Below are positions 27,773 through 37,843 of a DNA stretch of 64,000 bases, piece by piece. Position 1 is the first letter of the stretch. Each line of letters opens with the position of its first letter. The position numbers were made by a program, and so were the translations under genes. Source of the stretch: Ethanoligenens harbinense YUAN-3 (GTDB lineage Bacteria; Bacillota; Clostridia; Oscillospirales; Ethanoligenentaceae); assembly GCF_000178115.2 (NCBI RefSeq), contig NC_014828.1, positions 1,643,310-1,707,309 on the forward strand. Direction: 5' to 3'. Below the pieces are notes generated by a model that worked only from the letters and a program-made list of their open reading frames with translations, did not search any database and was not told the DNA's origin.

Positions 27773-30409
27773 TCATCTCCGTCTGAATAGCCGTTTCAAA
27801 AATTTGAACGGGTTGGCGATTCCTTTGAACTTATTGAAGCGGTCATTCATCATATACGACCACGTCTGCAATTCCGCCAGCCGCTCGTTGGCGTCGCGCC
27901 CGTCGTGGGAAACGCGGCGGATGGATTTCTGCAGCTCGATCTGCCGTTGCTCGATCTCATAGAGCATCTGCTGCACCGAGCCTCGGCGGGCGGGACGGCC
28001 CACCGACGGCAGACGATCAATTTCGCGCACTTCCTCGCGTTCTCCGGATTCCAGTTCGGCGATATGGAAGGTCAGATCGCGCAAATGCACCGGATTCTGG
28101 CAGAAATCCACGATCGGCTTGCTCACCTTGCTCCAGCGGTAATCCTCGGCCACCTGCGCGATATGCTCCTTGCAGCGGGCATAGAACGCTTTGTCGTCCG
28201 CCAGCTTGCGGATGGCCTGCGCAATTTCGTCCACAGCCTGGAACCCGACGGTGACGCCCATTTCTTTTTCCCGGATGAGTTCGGCGAAATAGTCTCCCTC
28301 CGTGCCGATGATGGGCAGATTGGCCCACAGATAATCCAGGATGCGCGTGCGGAACGAAAAATGTGTCTCCACCGTGTCGAAATGGAAACTCACGCCCGCG
28401 TCCGCTTCCAGCAGATAATTCTGCCGGTCGTTATAATCCACCCAGTCGAAATTGAAAAACACATGGCGGTCATAAAGGTCCAGCTCTTTGGCCAGCGCCA
28501 CCGCATCGTTGAGCATCCGGATCTCGGGAGTGGTGGGATTGGGGCGTTTCACGCCGAGGAAAAACAGCTTGATATCCGACCGCTCTTCCGAAAGGATCTT
28601 GACGGCCTTGATGAGCGAAATGGGGTCAAACCAGTTCCAGACGCCGCCGCCCCAGATCAGGATGAAATCTTCCTTGTTGATGCCGGGCCAGACGCCCCGC
28701 AGCACATCGCGCGCGTGCACCGGCTCCTCATCCGCAATGCCGAAAGGAACAAGGTTGATCATCTTGCTGAAATTGTTGCTGATGTCATAGGCTTCCGGCG
28801 AGATGCGGTTGACCGACGTGAGCATGCCCATCCAGTAATCGCGCTGGACGATATTGGCAGCCACAAAAAAGTCGCCAAGCCGCAGTTGCTTCAACAATGC
28901 TTTCAGCGAATAGGCCGCATTGCCTCTGCGGTGTGTCAGGGGCTGATCCTTGAGCGCCTCAATGTTCTCGATGACAAACGGATCATACAGGTCAAAAATC
29001 AGGTATTTCTGTTTGGCTATATCCGGAAAACTGCGAGTGTTGTCCAGGATGAAGCCCTGCAGGAGGATGACGTCCGCCTCGACCGCCGCCTGGCAGAGCT
29101 TATCCTCCATTTCAAATGTATACTGCACCGTTTTAAACCGGGTATCCTCCAGTCCTTCCATACCGTAGGAGGCAAGGGTCACGTCGCAGGTTTTGCTGAT
29201 CGCTTTTGCAAATTCAAAATAACGGATCGCAGGGCCCGCCATCTTTTTGCCGGTCTGATCCGCGGTCACCAGAAGCACTTTCCGCTTGAACGGATGGTGG
29301 AAAGCCTGGTCGATGCCAAACAGATGGATCAGATCGTATTTCAGCGCATGGTAGGCATAGGCATCCGCACCGACACAGGCAAACGGGTCTGTGAAAAACG
29401 CTGCGATCTTGTCGTCGTCCATTTTACGGTTCTGCTGGATATACGCGCGTTTTTCCGTCATGACCCGCAGGTTCCGGACAAACGCGTTCTGTGCCGCCAG
29501 ATGCGACGCGCCCAAATGGGTGATGTGCGCCTCTTGATGTATGAAATCCCCGCTGGATATCCGCAGGTCATAATCTTCCTCGTTCAGGCCGGATTCCTTG
29601 AAGATCAGGGCATTGTTCATCAACAGGGTGGGCCAGAACGCTTTGTTCAGCATCTCGTCGCTGGAGTTTTTATATACGGTATACAGGCTGTTTCGGAAAT
29701 ACAGGTAGCGCATCCGCTCACGCGCGAACGTGGAGCCGGTGCTGTGGTGTTTATGATTGACGCGCGATTTGGCCGACAGCACCACCCGATAGCCCAGGGT
29801 ATTCATCCGCCAACCCAGATCCGCATCTTCAAAATAGGCAAAGAAATCCTCGTCAAACCCGCCGATTTCCAGAAAAATCTTCCGGTCCACCAGCATGGCG
29901 CCGCCGCAGGCAAAAAAGAGGTCTTTGTCCTGCGTGAAAAGCGGCTCCAACTCTTTGATCGGCTCATGGAAATGGTCTTGAAAACCCATCCCGTAAAACG
30001 TCAGGCTGCCGCCGGCAAAATCCAGCAGTTCGCCGTTCCAGTTGAGAATGACCGAACCCGCGCAGGTGGCCTGATTGACTTCAATGGAGCGCACCAGTTC
30101 GGCCAGCCAGCGTTTGTGCACCTTCATGTCGTTGTTGAGAAACGCCACATATTCGCCGGAAGCGGCGCGCGCGCCGTCGTTGCTTGGCTTGGCAAACCCC
30201 TCGTTTTTGGTATTGCGGATCAGCTTGACCCATCTGTATTTTTCCCGCACGAATTCCACGGAACCATCTTTGGAGCCGTTGTCTACCAGGACCACTTCGA
30301 TCTTATCTTTCGGATAATCCAGCCGCTGGATCGATTTGAAGCATTCATCCAGATGGCGCAGGCCATTGAGGTTCACGATCACAATGGAGACCGACGGTTC
30401 AAAAGGCAT
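27773..30409 (-). CDS. Two-domain glycosyltransferase (GT2 + GT4) with coiled C-terminus
   Basis: 878 residues from MPFEPSVSIVIVNLNG, chosen over an ATG five codons upstream because GGTGGG lies about seven bases before it. The N-terminal GT2 domain has LVDNGSKDGSVEFV and FLNNDMKVHKRW. Residues 400-760 form a GT-B domain (LLVTADQTGKKMAGPAIRYFEFAKAI, WGGGVWNWFDP, NLPIIGTEGDYFAELI). The last 100 residues are polar and helical. It probably extends a rhamnose-containing polymer exported by the adjacent ABC transporter. Confidence 0.88.
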   Translation of the reverse strand: MPFEPSVSIVIVNLNGLRHLDECFKSIQRLDYPKDKIEVVLVDNGSKDGSVEFVREKYRWVKLIRNTKNEGFAKPSNDGARAASGEYVAFLNNDMKVHKRWLAELVRSIEVNQATCAGSVILNWNGELLDFAGGSLTFYGMGFQDHFHEPIKELEPLFTQDKDLFFACGGAMLVDRKIFLEIGGFDEDFFAYFEDADLGWRMNTLGYRVVLSAKSRVNHKHHSTGSTFARERMRYLYFRNSLYTVYKNSSDEMLNKAFWPTLLMNNALIFKESGLNEEDYDLRISSGDFIHQEAHITHLGASHLAAQNAFVRNLRVMTEKRAYIQQNRKMDDDKIAAFFTDPFACVGADAYAYHALKYDLIHLFGIDQAFHHPFKRKVLLVTADQTGKKMAGPAIRYFEFAKAISKTCDVTLASYGMEGLEDTRFKTVQYTFEMEDKLCQAAVEADVILLQGFILDNTRSFPDIAKQKYLIFDLYDPFVIENIEALKDQPLTHRRGNAAYSLKALLKQLRLGDFFVAANIVQRDYWMGMLTSVNRISPEAYDISNNFSKMINLVPFGIADEEPVHARDVLRGVWPGINKEDFILIWGGGVWNWFDPISLIKAVKILSEERSDIKLFFLGVKRPNPTTPEIRMLNDAVALAKELDLYDRHVFFNFDWVDYNDRQNYLLEADAGVSFHFDTVETHFSFRTRILDYLWANLPIIGTEGDYFAELIREKEMGVTVGFQAVDEIAQAIRKLADDKAFYARCKEHIAQVAEDYRWSKVSKPIVDFCQNPVHLRDLTFHIAELESGEREEVREIDRLPSVGRPARRGSVQQMLYEIEQRQIELQKSIRRVSHDGRDANERLAELQTWSYMMNDRFNKFKGIANPFKFLKRLFRRR

Positions 30410-30487
30410 TACATTCCCACCCATTCTTTGATATTCTTTCTTTTTATATGTCTTTTAGTTAAAACCCGGAATTAAAACCCGGCGAGG

Positions 30488-31252
30488 TCATTCCTGCTCC
30501 AAATGGCAGAAATCGGCATACGCCTCCAAAACAGCGTCGGTGTCATCAAGCATTTTCATATGGCCGTGATCCAGCCAGAGAACCTGTTTGCACAGCCTTT
30601 TGATGTCCTGCATGGAGTGCGACACGAACACCACCGTGGCGCCGCCGTGGATCATATCCATCATTTTATGCTGGCTTTTCTGCTGGAACGGCGGGTCGCC
30701 CACCGAGAGGATCTCATCCACGATGAGGATCTGCGGTGCCACCAGCGTGGCGATGGCGAAGGCAAGCCTTGCCACCATACCGGAGGAGAAGTTGCGCACC
30801 GGCACGTCCATGAATGTGGAAAGTTCCGAAAAATCGACGATCTCCTGGTATTTCTCCTGCAAAAACTGCTTGCTGTAGCCGAGGATGGAGCCGTTGAGGA
30901 ACACATTCTCCTTGGCGGTGAGCTCCATGTCAAACCCGGCGCCCAACTCGATCATCGGCGCGATGGTGCCGTGCAGCTCCACTTTCCCGGCGGTGGGCTT
31001 CATCACGCCCGAAATCACCTTGAGCAGCGTGCTCTTGCCGGCGCCGTTGGTGCCCACCAGACCCAGCACCTCACCCTTTGGCACTTCGAAGGAGATATCC
31101 CGCAGCGCCCAAAACTCCTCTTTTTTTGCCAGATCGTGCTTCAGAGAACGAATCAGGAACTCTTTGAGCGTGTTCACCCGGTCTTTGCCGAGATTGAAGC
31201 GCATCGACACATTTTCTACTTTAATCAAAAGGAAAACCCCCGTAGCGGACAT
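30488..31252 (-). CDS. Polysaccharide ABC exporter ATPase (Wzt/TagH type)
   Basis: 254 residues. Walker A GTNGAGKSTLLKVISG, signature NFSSGMVARLAFAIAT, Walker B ILIVDEILSVGD and the switch His in VFVSHSM are all present. The N-terminal ENVSMRFNLGKDRVNTLKEF resembles Wzt/TagH ATPases of O-antigen or teichoic-acid exporters. There is no extra C-terminal carbohydrate-binding domain. It lies 18 bases after the permease gene and forms the exporter with it. Confidence 0.92.
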   Translation of the reverse strand: MSATGVFLLIKVENVSMRFNLGKDRVNTLKEFLIRSLKHDLAKKEEFWALRDISFEVPKGEVLGLVGTNGAGKSTLLKVISGVMKPTAGKVELHGTIAPMIELGAGFDMELTAKENVFLNGSILGYSKQFLQEKYQEIVDFSELSTFMDVPVRNFSSGMVARLAFAIATLVAPQILIVDEILSVGDPPFQQKSQHKMMDMIHGGATVVFVSHSMQDIKRLCKQVLWLDHGHMKMLDDTDAVLEAYADFCHLEQE

Positions 31253-31270
31253 CCTGAAAACCAGCCGTTT

Positions 31271-32074
31271 TCAGATGTAGTAGATGAAGCGGTCCTGCTT
31301 CCATCGGAAAAAGAGGGCGCCGATGAGCAGCGTGAGCAGCGACGCGGCCAGACAGATCAGGTTGAGATGCAGCGTGGGAAGCTGGCCGTCGAGAATGATG
31401 TTCCGGGCATAGGTGATGTAGTAATACATCGGGTTAAGCTTCATGAGAGGCATCATAAACCAGTGGTATTTGCTGTTTTGAATGGTGTCGATCGAATAGA
31501 TGATTGGCGTCATATACATCCACATGGTGATGACCACGCTGTAAATATAGAACATGTCCCGGAAAAAGACCGTGATAGCCGACAGGAACAGCGCCACGCC
31601 CATGGCGAAAATAATGACATAGATCATGTCCAGCGGCAGGAAAACATGCAGCCAGGTGACCTGCACCGGCTGGAAGAAAAGAATGACATAGAGCGCCACC
31701 AGCGAAAACACGAAGTTGATGGCGCTGGAAAGCACCTTGGAAAGCGGGAAGATATATTTGGGCATGTAGACCTTGGTGATGAGGTTGAAATTGTTGACCA
31801 CCGCGCCCATGGCCAGACTGGTCGCCTCGGAAAAATAGTTCCAGAACAACAAGCCCGAAAGCAGGAAGACCGGGTAGCTCTTGATGGTGCTGTTGCCCCG
31901 CAGCTGCATGACTCCCTCAAAAACGACCGTCAGCACGATCATGGTAAGCAGCGGGTTGAGCACGCTCCAAAGCACGCCCAAAATCGACCGCTTGTATTTC
32001 ACCTTGAAATCACGGATGACCAGCTGCTGCAACAGATAGGAATATTTTTTAAAATTTTTTAAAGTTTTCAGCAT
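31271..32074 (-). CDS. Polysaccharide ABC exporter permease (Wzm/TagG type)
   Basis: 267 residues from MLKTLKNFKKYSYLL. A longer frame to 32215 overlaps rfbB and is not used. Six membrane helices follow the amphipathic IRDFKVKYKRSILGVLWSVLNPL, the typical start of ABC-2 permeases exporting polysaccharides. The C-terminal MKLNPMYYYITYAR motif is also typical. It partners the ATPase downstream and moves lipid-linked polymer across the membrane. Confidence 0.92.
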   Translation of the reverse strand: MLKTLKNFKKYSYLLQQLVIRDFKVKYKRSILGVLWSVLNPLLTMIVLTVVFEGVMQLRGNSTIKSYPVFLLSGLLFWNYFSEATSLAMGAVVNNFNLITKVYMPKYIFPLSKVLSSAINFVFSLVALYVILFFQPVQVTWLHVFLPLDMIYVIIFAMGVALFLSAITVFFRDMFYIYSVVITMWMYMTPIIYSIDTIQNSKYHWFMMPLMKLNPMYYYITYARNIILDGQLPTLHLNLICLAASLLTLLIGALFFRWKQDRFIYYI

Positions 32075-32127
32075 GACACACTCCAACAGTCTGCAAAAAC
32101 TGTTTTCAGAAAGCCGAGACGGCCGTT

Positions 32128-33147
32128 TCAGCGGTTCTGGTACATTTTTTCGTAGTAATCCTGATAATCGCCCGCGAGGATGGTCTGCCACCAGTCCTTG
32201 TGCTCCAGATACCACGCGACGGTCACCTTGATGCCCTCGTCGAACCGGTAGGTCGGCTGCCAGCCGAGCTCGGTCTCGATCTTGGTCGGGTCGATGGCAT
32301 AACGCCGGTCATGCCCCTTGCGGTCGGTCACATAGGTGATGAGGCTCTCGGGTTTGCCAAGCTCGCGCAGCACGGTCTTCACCACGTCGAGATTGCTGCG
32401 CTCGTTGTGCCCGCCCACATTGTAAACTTCGCCCACTTTACCTTTGCGCAGCACCAGATCGATGGCGGAGCAGTGGTCGCCCACATACAGCCAGTCGCGC
32501 ACGTTTGCGCCCGTGCCATAAACCGGGATGGTCTGATCGTCCAGCGCGCGGGTGATGATGAGCGGAATGAGTTTTTCGGGGAAATGATAGGGACCGTAGT
32601 TATTGGAGCAGCGCGTGATGGTCACGGGCAGGCCGAACGTGCGGTGGTAGGCCAGCGCCAGCAGGTCGGCGCCCGCTTTGGAGGAAGAATAGGGAGAAGA
32701 GGTGTGAAGCGGCGTCTCCTCGGTGAACATCAGGTCCGGGCGGTCGAGCGGCAGGTCGCCGTAGACCTCATCGGTAGAGATCTGATGGTAGCGCTGCACA
32801 CCGACTTCACGGCTGGCGTCCATCAGAACGCCGGTGCCGAGAATATTGGTCTGGAGAAAAATGCCCGGGTTCTCAATGGAACGGTCTACATGCGACTCGG
32901 CTGCGAAGTTGACGACCATGTCCGGTTTTTCTTTCCGGAACAGGTCGAATACGAACGCGCGGTCGGCGATGTCGCCTTTGACAAACCGGAAATGGGGGTT
33001 CTTCATCGCGCCGTCCAGCGTCTGCAGATTGCCCGCGTAGGTCAGCAAATCCAGGCAGAGGATCTCATCCTCCGGATGGTTCTCCAGCATATAGTACACG
33101 AAGTTGGAACCGATGAAACCGGCCCCGCCCGTCACCAGAATCTTCAT
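32128..33147 (-). CDS. rfbB: dTDP-glucose 4,6-dehydratase
   Basis: 339 residues. NAD-binding GGAGFIGSNFV near the N-terminus, STDEVYGDL and YSSSKAGADLL (catalytic Tyr-Lys), and RCSNNYGPYHFPEKLIP are diagnostic. It is step two of dTDP-L-rhamnose synthesis. The cluster contains all four enzymes of this pathway, so the exported polymer very probably contains rhamnose. AAAGGAG precedes the ATG. Confidence 0.97.
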   Translation of the reverse strand: MKILVTGGAGFIGSNFVYYMLENHPEDEILCLDLLTYAGNLQTLDGAMKNPHFRFVKGDIADRAFVFDLFRKEKPDMVVNFAAESHVDRSIENPGIFLQTNILGTGVLMDASREVGVQRYHQISTDEVYGDLPLDRPDLMFTEETPLHTSSPYSSSKAGADLLALAYHRTFGLPVTITRCSNNYGPYHFPEKLIPLIITRALDDQTIPVYGTGANVRDWLYVGDHCSAIDLVLRKGKVGEVYNVGGHNERSNLDVVKTVLRELGKPESLITYVTDRKGHDRRYAIDPTKIETELGWQPTYRFDEGIKVTVAWYLEHKDWWQTILAGDYQDYYEKMYQNR

Positions 33148-33165
33148 ACATTTTCTCCTTTATTT

Positions 33166-33723
33166 TTACGCCGGGTAAGTGAAATTGCAGTCGCTGTCCG
33201 CAAGCAGGGGCGCACCGAGGTCTTTCTTGGAAAGGATGGGGGCTTTTATGCCCCAGTTCACACCGATGGCCGGGTCGTCGAACCGGATGCTGCGGTCGCA
33301 GTCGGGCGCGTAATATTCATCTACCTTATACTGCACTTCCACGTCGTCGGTAAGCGTGACGAACCCGTGCGCGAAGCCCGCCGGGATGAACAACTGCCGC
33401 TTGTTTTCGGCGCTCAGTTCCACCGCCACCCATTTGGTGTAGTTGGGCGAGCCTTTGCGGATATCCACCGCCACATCCAGAATTGCGCCGTGGGTGCAGC
33501 GCAGCAGCTTGGACTGGGCCTTGGGGTGCATCTGGAAATGCAGCCCGCGCAGCGTGCCCTTCTGGGCGCTGAACGACTGGTTGTCCTGCACAAAATCCAC
33601 CGTGACGCCAAGCGGCGCGAGCTTTTCCTTGGAATAGGTCTCCATGAACCATCCCCGGTTGTCGCCAAACACCCGCGGCTCCACGATGAGCACGCCGTCG
33701 AGCTCCGTTTTGATTACGTTCAT
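33166..33723 (-). CDS. rfbC: dTDP-4-dehydrorhamnose 3,5-epimerase
   Basis: 185 residues. RmlC motifs: DNRGWFMETY, VQDNQSFSAQKGTLRGLHFQ, catalytic His in this block, VDIRKGSPNYTKW and FIPAGFAHGFVTL. Double epimerisation of dTDP-4-keto-6-deoxyglucose. Short spacing to rfbB (18 bases). Confidence 0.97.
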   Translation of the reverse strand: MNVIKTELDGVLIVEPRVFGDNRGWFMETYSKEKLAPLGVTVDFVQDNQSFSAQKGTLRGLHFQMHPKAQSKLLRCTHGAILDVAVDIRKGSPNYTKWVAVELSAENKRQLFIPAGFAHGFVTLTDDVEVQYKVDEYYAPDCDRSIRFDDPAIGVNWGIKAPILSKKDLGAPLLADSDCNFTYPA

Positions 33724-33777
33724 AAGGACACTTCCCTTTCTATTCTCTGCAACTGTATCAGTATGACAAAATTCCCA

Positions 33778-34629
33778 TCAAAAATCAATCTTTCCGGCCT
33801 GATAATCGAAATATTCCCGCAATGCGTCTTGCCAGTCCGCCGGGCGGTAGCCGGTGACGGCTGCGATCTTGTCCTTGGAAAGCACCGAATAGGCCGGGCG
33901 GTGCGCCGGACGGACAAATTCCTCGGATGTCACGTCCTTCACGTTCACTTCCACGCCGGCCAGCCGGAATATCTCGCGCGCAAAGCCGTTCCACGACACC
34001 ACACCCTCGCAGGTGGCATGGAAAATGCCGGTGGATTTGCAGGCGACAACGGCGTCGATCATGCGGATGAGTTCAAATGTGGAAGTCGGGTTGCCCACCT
34101 GGTCGGTCACCACGCCAACCTCGCCTTTTTCGGCCAGCTTGAGCATGGTCTTCACGAAATTGTTGCCATGAGGCCCGTAAAGCCACGCCGTGCGCAGGAT
34201 GGCGCTGTTGGGGCAGAGCGCCTGGACATGCCGCTCACCCGAGAGCTTGGACGCGCCGTAGACGTTCTGCGGATCGGGGCTATCGGTTTCCACATACGGG
34301 CGGCTGCCGTCCCCGGCGAATACATAGTCGGTGGAAATGTGCACCAGATGCGCGCCCACGCGGGCGGCCGCCAGCGCCACCAGCCCCGCGCCGTAGGCGT
34401 TGACCCGGTAGGCCTGCTCCGCCTGCGACTCGCAGCCGTCCACATTGGTCATGGCCGCGCAGTTGAGCACTGCGTCGGGCTTCACGGCCAGAATCGCTCC
34501 GTTTACCCGAATGGGATCGGTGACGTCCATATCGGCCGTTTTAAAAGCGGATACGTCGTATTTCTTTGAAAAATAGGAAACCGCATCGGTGCCAAGCTGC
34601 CCGTCGGCAGCAATAATCAGCATACGCAT
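33778..34629 (-). CDS. rfbD: dTDP-4-dehydrorhamnose reductase
   Basis: 283 residues from MRMLIIAADGQLG, with GGGGG eight bases before the ATG. A longer frame to 34725 is rejected since it runs into the inverted repeat. NADPH site AADGQLGTD, STDYVFAG and YGASKLSGE (catalytic YxxxK) are present, plus RTAWLYGPHGNNFVKTML. It is the last step of dTDP-rhamnose synthesis. Confidence 0.96.
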   Translation of the reverse strand: MRMLIIAADGQLGTDAVSYFSKKYDVSAFKTADMDVTDPIRVNGAILAVKPDAVLNCAAMTNVDGCESQAEQAYRVNAYGAGLVALAAARVGAHLVHISTDYVFAGDGSRPYVETDSPDPQNVYGASKLSGERHVQALCPNSAILRTAWLYGPHGNNFVKTMLKLAEKGEVGVVTDQVGNPTSTFELIRMIDAVVACKSTGIFHATCEGVVSWNGFAREIFRLAGVEVNVKDVTSEEFVRPAHRPAYSVLSKDKIAAVTGYRPADWQDALREYFDYQAGKIDF

Positions 34630-34661
34630 GGTAAGACCCCCGTCTTTCGTCATTTTTTCAG

Positions 34662-34821
34662 GGAACCGCTGATTGAATGGAGATTGCATGTCTGGACAAG
34701 ACCATTTTTCGTTCGGCAAGGACAACAGCGCATGAATACTTGCCGTATCGGAGCATTTTGGACGCAGTCCGGACAGAAAAGCGGCCGTTCAGACACACGC
34801 TCGGCATCAATCAGCGGTTCC
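34662..34821. repeat. Perfect 15-bp inverted repeat enclosing 130 bp
   Basis: GGAACCGCTGATTGA at 34662-34676 and its exact reverse complement at 34807-34821, the latter overlapping the stop codon of the glycosyltransferase gene. Both arms extend by about four more bases (TCAG) with one extra G. The enclosed DNA has no convincing gene. It could be a small mobile remnant or a long-range RNA hairpin. Confidence 0.75.
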
Positions 34822-35701
34822 TGAGCTTCAATGTATGCAACGCCTGCTTGAGCAGGCATTCGCAGGTGCCAAGCGCCGTGGCCGCGCGCAGCGCAAACAG
34901 AGCGGCGGAACCGGCGCGCCGGTAGACCTTGTGATAATAGAAACGGCTGCGCTGCATGATGCGGTATTTCCGCAGGGAGACTGCGGCGGAAACCCCCTCG
35001 AGGTGGCGGTAGGTACAATCGGTGCAGACGGCTTCGCCCAGGCCGATGCGCCGCAGCTTTTCGCCCAGGATATCCTCCTCATAAAAGAGGAAGGAACGCT
35101 CGTCGAAATACCCGCAGGCCTTAAACGCGTTCGCCCGGATGAAAAAGCACGCGCCCGCCGCGCAGTCCACCCGCACAAACGACCGCTCATTCCAATACGA
35201 CGGCGGATAGGCTTCGCGCCGCATGCCAAGCGTGCGCGCCAGAATGCCGGAACTGTAGGCCAGATCGCCGCGCACGGTGCGCCTGCGCCAGCCGGGCAGG
35301 TCGTGCGGAGTGCCGTCGCCGCGCAGCATGCGCGGGGCGGCGAGCGCCAGCTCCGGGTGTGTCCGCAGCAGGCGAACACACCGTGCGACAGCGTCCGCGT
35401 CGATGAGAATATCGGGATTGGCGATCAGGAAAATTTCAGGCAGGCCACATTGGGATTCTACGGCGGAAATTCCAAGATTATTCCCTTTGGAATAGCCGTC
35501 GTTGGCTGTTTGCAGAAACAGGACGCCGCTTTCTTTCAGCGGCTCCTCCCGCCCCGTGAGCCCCCCGGTCTCGGAGTTGTCCACCACGCAGATGGGGCCG
35601 ACCTCCGCGCAGCCGCGCAGGGTGCGCACCAGCCGCAGCGCATTGGCGTTGTCCTTATGGTTGAGGATGACCGCCGCGACGCGGCCCGCCGGCGCCGTCA
35701 T
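34811..35701 (-). CDS. GT2-family glycosyltransferase (rhamnosyltransferase-like)
   Basis: 296 residues. The GT-A fold is shown by [46 protein letters not shown] and [14 protein letters not shown]. The later [45 protein letters not shown] matches the WbbL-like rhamnosyltransferase group. That fits the rhamnose pathway around it, but acceptor specificity is inference. It overlaps rfbA by four bases (ATGA), so the two are coupled. Confidence 0.88.
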   Translation of the reverse strand: MTAPAGRVAAVILNHKDNANALRLVRTLRGCAEVGPICVVDNSETGGLTGREEPLKESGVLFLQTANDGYSKGNNLGISAVESQCGLPEIFLIANPDILIDADAVARCVRLLRTHPELALAAPRMLRGDGTPHDLPGWRRRTVRGDLAYSSGILARTLGMRREAYPPSYWNERSFVRVDCAAGACFFIRANAFKACGYFDERSFLFYEEDILGEKLRRIGLGEAVCTDCTYRHLEGVSAAVSLRKYRIMQRSRFYYHKVYRRAGSAALFALRAATALGTCECLLKQALHTLKLRNR

Positions 35702-36564
35702 GCGTCTGCAAGCGAGAGCAGGTATTTGCCGTAATCAGTCTTTTTCAGGGACTCGCCGGCCGCCCGCATGTCTTCACGGCCGATGAAGCCCTTGGTGTAA
35801 GCGATCTCTTCCAGGCAGGCGATGTAGAGCCCCTGGCGGGTCTGCACGGCTTCCACGAAATTGGCCGCCTGCAGCAGGCCCTGGCAGGTGCCGGTATCCA
35901 GCCACGCCACGCCGCGCCCGAACAGCTTGACCTTCAGCCTGCCGCGCTCCAGATAGGCGTTGTTTATGCTGGTGATCTCGATCTCGCCGCGCGCGGAGGG
36001 CTTGACCGCCTTGGCGATCTCCACCACCTGGTTGTCATAGAAATACAGGCCAGGCACCGCATAATTGGACTTCGGCTTTTCCGGTTTTTCTTCAATGGAA
36101 AGCACGTTGCCCTGCGCGTCGAAATCGACCACGCCGAACGCCTTGGGGTGCTTGACATAGCAGCCGAACACCACCGCGCCGTCCTGCACGGCGGAAGCTT
36201 CCTGCAGCAACTGCGTGAGGCCCGCGCCGTAGAAGAAATTGTCGCCCAGCACCAGGCAGACGCTGTCGCCGCCGATGAACGACTCGCCCACGATGAAGGC
36301 ATCCGCCAGCCCGCGGGGCTGATCTTGCACGGCGTATTCAAACCGCACGCCGAACTGCGCGCCGTCTCCCAGCAGGCTCTCGAACAGCGGCAGGTCACGC
36401 GGGGTGGAGATGATGAGAATATCCCGGATACCCGCCAGCATGAGCACCGAAAGCGGATAATAGATCAAAGGCTTGTCATAAATCGGCAGGAGCTGTTTCG
36501 ACACCGCCTTGGTGATGGGATAAAGCCTCGTACCGGAGCCTCCCGCCAGAATGATACCTTTCAC
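35698..36564 (-). CDS. rfbA: Glucose-1-phosphate thymidylyltransferase
   Basis: 288 residues. [46 protein letters not shown] is the diagnostic nucleotidyltransferase start. DNFFYGAGL and the C-terminal [21 protein letters not shown] complete the family pattern. Makes dTDP-glucose, the first committed precursor of dTDP-rhamnose. The start is supported by AAAGG upstream. Confidence 0.97.
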   Translation of the reverse strand: MKGIILAGGSGTRLYPITKAVSKQLLPIYDKPLIYYPLSVLMLAGIRDILIISTPRDLPLFESLLGDGAQFGVRFEYAVQDQPRGLADAFIVGESFIGGDSVCLVLGDNFFYGAGLTQLLQEASAVQDGAVVFGCYVKHPKAFGVVDFDAQGNVLSIEEKPEKPKSNYAVPGLYFYDNQVVEIAKAVKPSARGEIEITSINNAYLERGRLKVKLFGRGVAWLDTGTCQGLLQAANFVEAVQTRQGLYIACLEEIAYTKGFIGREDMRAAGESLKKTDYGKYLLSLADA

Positions 36565-36585
36565 AAAGATGCCTCCATTTCAAAA

Positions 36586-37626
36586 TCAATACGTAAATTT
36601 CCGCTTTTTGCGGAACGAGGATTTCATCAAACGGTATGCCTTGTTGAGCAGCGCCTTGGTGAAGGCCGTGCGCAAAAACAGGAAGCGCGTGCGCCGCAGC
36701 AGGCGCAGGTAGGCGTTTTCGCCCATCATAGCATAAAGCGCTGCGTCGTTCTTCTGCAGCCATGCGTCAAACCGGCGGGCGCGCCAGCCGCCGCGCTTGA
36801 GGTCGGGGTCATAAAACGCGGCGATCATGTACTGGGTAAAACACAGCTTGCGCAGCACGCTATAGGCATACGCCCTGCGCACCGCGTCGAGCGGCTTGTC
36901 CCGCACAAAGGCGACCATGCGCTTGACCACCCGCTCATGGTCGCCGTACCGGCGCACAAAACTGTCCACCGCGATGGACTGCGACGCGCGCCCCACCGCA
37001 TAGCGGTAGACGACGGCGTCCAGAAACGCCACTGTATGGACATACGGGACGGGCAGCAAGCCATATTCCACATCCACATAGAACGTATGCTCCTGCAGAC
37101 GGATATCGTGCTGCCGGAGAATCTCGGTGCGAATGGTGATGGAATGGATGCCGAAATACATCCCGTTCTCCACCGGCAGGTCCGCGAACGTGTAGACGCG
37201 CCCGAACTCCACGCCCTCAAAGCGCATCGGCTCGGGGTGGGCGGGATCGTTCGCCGGCACCTTTTCATAATGCGCCAGCACCAGATCGGCCTGCGTAACG
37301 TGCAGGCAGTCGAGCAGGCGCGCAAAACCGTCGGCAGCCAGCGTATCGTCTCCGTCCACCACTTTGAAATACCGCCCCACTGCGGCCGTGATTCCCGTGT
37401 TCACCGCGCCGCCGTGCCCTTTGTTCTGCTGCGTGATCACGCGCACACTGTCGGGATACCGCGCGGCGAACGTGTTTGCGAGCGCGGCCGTGCCGTCGGT
37501 GGAGCCGTCGTCCACCACGATGATGTCGAGCAGCGGCAGCAGCGACGGCAGGCACAGCGAGCACAGCGTGTTCCCCAGTGTTTGCTCCACATTATAGGAT
37601 GGGACCGCGATGCTGAGCAGTTTCAA
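36586..37626 (-). CDS. GT2-family glycosyltransferase
   Basis: 346 residues when started at the TTG at 37626 (LKLLSIAVPSYN), which has GAAGG six bases upstream. An ATG ten codons upstream is the alternative. Conserved GT-A motifs are SIAVPSYNVEQTLGNTL, VVDDGSTDGT, NKGHGGAVNTG and KVVDGDDTL, the DxD metal site. The C-terminal half is basic and rich in Arg and Lys. First gene of the minus-strand sugar operon, followed by rfbA. Confidence 0.88.
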   Translation of the reverse strand: MKLLSIAVPSYNVEQTLGNTLCSLCLPSLLPLLDIIVVDDGSTDGTAALANTFAARYPDSVRVITQQNKGHGGAVNTGITAAVGRYFKVVDGDDTLAADGFARLLDCLHVTQADLVLAHYEKVPANDPAHPEPMRFEGVEFGRVYTFADLPVENGMYFGIHSITIRTEILRQHDIRLQEHTFYVDVEYGLLPVPYVHTVAFLDAVVYRYAVGRASQSIAVDSFVRRYGDHERVVKRMVAFVRDKPLDAVRRAYAYSVLRKLCFTQYMIAAFYDPDLKRGGWRARRFDAWLQKNDAALYAMMGENAYLRLLRRTRFLFLRTAFTKALLNKAYRLMKSSFRKKRKFTY

Positions 37627-37843
37627 GCAAGCCCTTCTTTCTTTCCGCCGCGGCATCCCTCCCGGCCGGGCGGGCCGGATATCCTCCGCGGGATCGTTTC
37701 CGGAAAAGGCATCACATCCCTCGGCGGGAAATCCTTTCGTTTTACAAGGAATTATTGTATCATAGAAGTACCGTTCTGTTCAATACCCCGTGTGTTTTAC
37801 ACGGATGTCGGCGCCCGAAACGGGCCGGCGGAAAGGAAGCGCC

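Noticed and set aside
25363-27786. 807-codon plus-strand ORF opposite the second long glycosyltransferase
   Set aside because: Antisense shadow of the 751-residue transferase.
27905-30475. 856-codon plus-strand ORF opposite the long glycosyltransferase
   Set aside because: Shadow of the minus-strand GT2/GT4 gene, with no ribosome binding site or domain.
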